NCBI RefSeq assembly: GCF_018283675.1
Contig: NZ_JAGVRK010000001.1
Location: forward strand, 558,001-622,000
Length of the DNA: 64,000 bases
Source: Metabacillus flavus
GTDB lineage: Bacteria > Bacillota > Bacilli > Bacillales > Bacillaceae
Reading direction: 5' to 3'
Made by a program: the position numbers and the translations under genes. The notes below the pieces were generated by a model. The model ran no database searches, was not told where the DNA came from, and worked only from the letters and a program-made list of their open reading frames with translations. Shown here piece after piece: positions 63,020 through 64,000 of the stretch. Positions within the stretch are counted from its first letter, which is position 1. Each line of letters begins with the position of its first letter.

Positions 63020-63979
63020 ATGAGTAATAATTTCTGGCGTGATCTGCCACGTCCGTTTTTTGTGCTGGCACCGATGGAGGATGTGACGGATGTTGTGTTT
63101 CGTCATGTGGTGAGTGCGGCGGGGCGGCCGGATGTGTTTTTCACGGAGTTTACGAATTCGGATAGCTATTGTCATCCGGAGGGGATCAATAGTGTGCGCG
63201 GGCGTTTGACGTTTACGGAGGATGAGCAGCCGATGGTGGCGCATATTTGGGGGGATCGTCCCGATTATTTCCGTCAGATGAGTATTGGAATGGCGGAGAT
63301 GGGGTTTAAGGGGATCGACATCAATATGGGCTGTCCTGTTCCGAATGTGGCACAAAGAGGAAAGGGCAGCGGTCTGATTTTGCGTCCGGATGTTGCGGCA
63401 GAGCTGATCCAGGCAGCAAAAACAGGCGGTCTTCCTGTCAGCGTGAAAACGCGTCTTGGCTTTAAGGAGATTGATGAGTGGAAGGAGTGGCTCGCGCATA
63501 TTTTGAAGCAGGATATTGCGAACCTTTCCATTCATTTGCGTACAAGAGATGAAATGAGCCAGGTGGATGCGCATTGGGAGCTGATTCCGGAAATCAAAGC
63601 ACTGCGTGACGAGATTGCGCCGGATACGATGCTCACCATCAATGGTGACATTCCTGACCGTCAAAAAGGATTAGAGCTTGCCGAAAAATACGGAATCGAT
63701 GGCGTGATGATCGGGCGGGGTATTTTCAAAAATCCGTTTGCTTTTGAAAAAGAGCCGAAAGAGCACAGCAGTGATGAGTACCTTAATCTATTAAGGCTTC
63801 AGCTGGATCTGCAGGATCAATATGCAGAAACCGTGCCGCGCTCGGTAACAGGGCTTCACCGCTTTTTCAAAATTTATGTAAAGGGATTCCCTGGAGCGGC
63901 TGAATTGCGAAGCCAGCTGATGAACACAAAATCGACGGATGAAGTGCGGGCGTTGCTTGATAACTTTGGTAAAGAATAG
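63020..63979 (+). CDS. tRNA-dihydrouridine synthase
   Basis: Reduces uridine to dihydrouridine in tRNA with FMN and NADPH. 319 residues: [18 protein letters not shown] at the start, the active-site cysteine in [26 protein letters not shown] and the FMN phosphate loop [13 protein letters not shown]. In B. subtilis yfjN (a dihydrouridine synthase) adjoins yfjO, which is 11.5 kb upstream here. Confidence 0.94.
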   Translation: MSNNFWRDLPRPFFVLAPMEDVTDVVFRHVVSAAGRPDVFFTEFTNSDSYCHPEGINSVRGRLTFTEDEQPMVAHIWGDRPDYFRQMSIGMAEMGFKGIDINMGCPVPNVAQRGKGSGLILRPDVAAELIQAAKTGGLPVSVKTRLGFKEIDEWKEWLAHILKQDIANLSIHLRTRDEMSQVDAHWELIPEIKALRDEIAPDTMLTINGDIPDRQKGLELAEKYGIDGVMIGRGIFKNPFAFEKEPKEHSSDEYLNLLRLQLDLQDQYAETVPRSVTGLHRFFKIYVKGFPGAAELRSQLMNTKSTDEVRALLDNFGKE

Positions 63980-64000
63980 GCACTACAGTTAAAATTGAAT

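Noticed and set aside
62969-63664. 231-residue minus-strand frame
   Set aside because: Antisense to the dihydrouridine synthase; His/Arg-rich low-complexity product with no recognisable domain.

Overview
The window looks like chromosomal DNA of a low-to-mid GC, endospore-forming Bacillaceae bacterium (a Bacillus or close relative). The evidence is strong AGGAGG-type ribosome binding sites, frequent TTG and GTG starts, rho-independent terminators after most genes, and a gene order matching the yfm-yfl-tre-yfk-yfj part of the Bacillus subtilis map as I remember it. Landmarks are nos and acyP (yflM, yflL), treP-treA-treR, yfkM, yfkK, yfkJ-I-H, a YfkF-type transporter, the calcium exchanger yfkE, yfkD, yfkAB, pdaA (yfjS), yfjP, yfjO and, at the far end, a yfjN-like dihydrouridine synthase. 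No rRNA, tRNA or CRISPR was seen.

Layout. 1-9.5 kb: partial aldehyde dehydrogenase, nitric oxide synthase, O-antigen-ligase-like membrane protein, acylphosphatase, thioredoxin-like protein, MFS pump, FosB fosfomycin thiol transferase and an SLC5-type sodium/solute symporter. 10-17.5 kb: secreted glycerophosphodiesterase, DUF1992 and DUF429 proteins, a CDF metal exporter and the complete trehalose PTS operon with its repressor. A near-consensus parS (chromosome partition) site lies at 11.56 kb. 17.7-34 kb: FAD oxidoreductase, hydrolase, SigB-type stress gene yfkM, the yfkJIH operon, an SOS-type promoter over a small gene, MFS/OsmC/PNPOx genes, Ca2+/H+ exchanger, split CopC/CopD pair, YfkD and the radical SAM protein YfkAB. 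34-51.5 kb: TetR-controlled membrane protein, acetyltransferases, HTH-ABC exporter operon, MBL hydrolase, class I fumarase, pentapeptide protein, PdaA, PPK2, LysE-type exporter with its XRE-cupin regulator, AlkA-type glycosylase and RlmCD-like methyltransferase.

51.5-63 kb is an accessory region lying between the yfjO-like and yfjN-like genes, which are neighbours in B. subtilis. It opens with the wreck of a large serine recombinase. AT-rich genes follow: a polytopic membrane protein coupled to a phospholipase-D-fold nuclease (a candidate defence module), two unrecognised proteins, an AraC-SDR-aldo/keto reductase cassette and a second methionine aminopeptidase. REP-like hairpins are scattered through this region only.

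Three kinds of non-coding repeat stand out. (1) Five unrelated short-unit tandem arrays, each just after the 3' end of a plus-strand gene (fosB, treR, yfkD, fumarase, rlmCD). (2) A GC-rich ~185 bp MITE-like element in four copies; two have 8 bp target duplications and some abut terminators. (3) The GGGGACGGTTCT-type hairpins of the accessory region.
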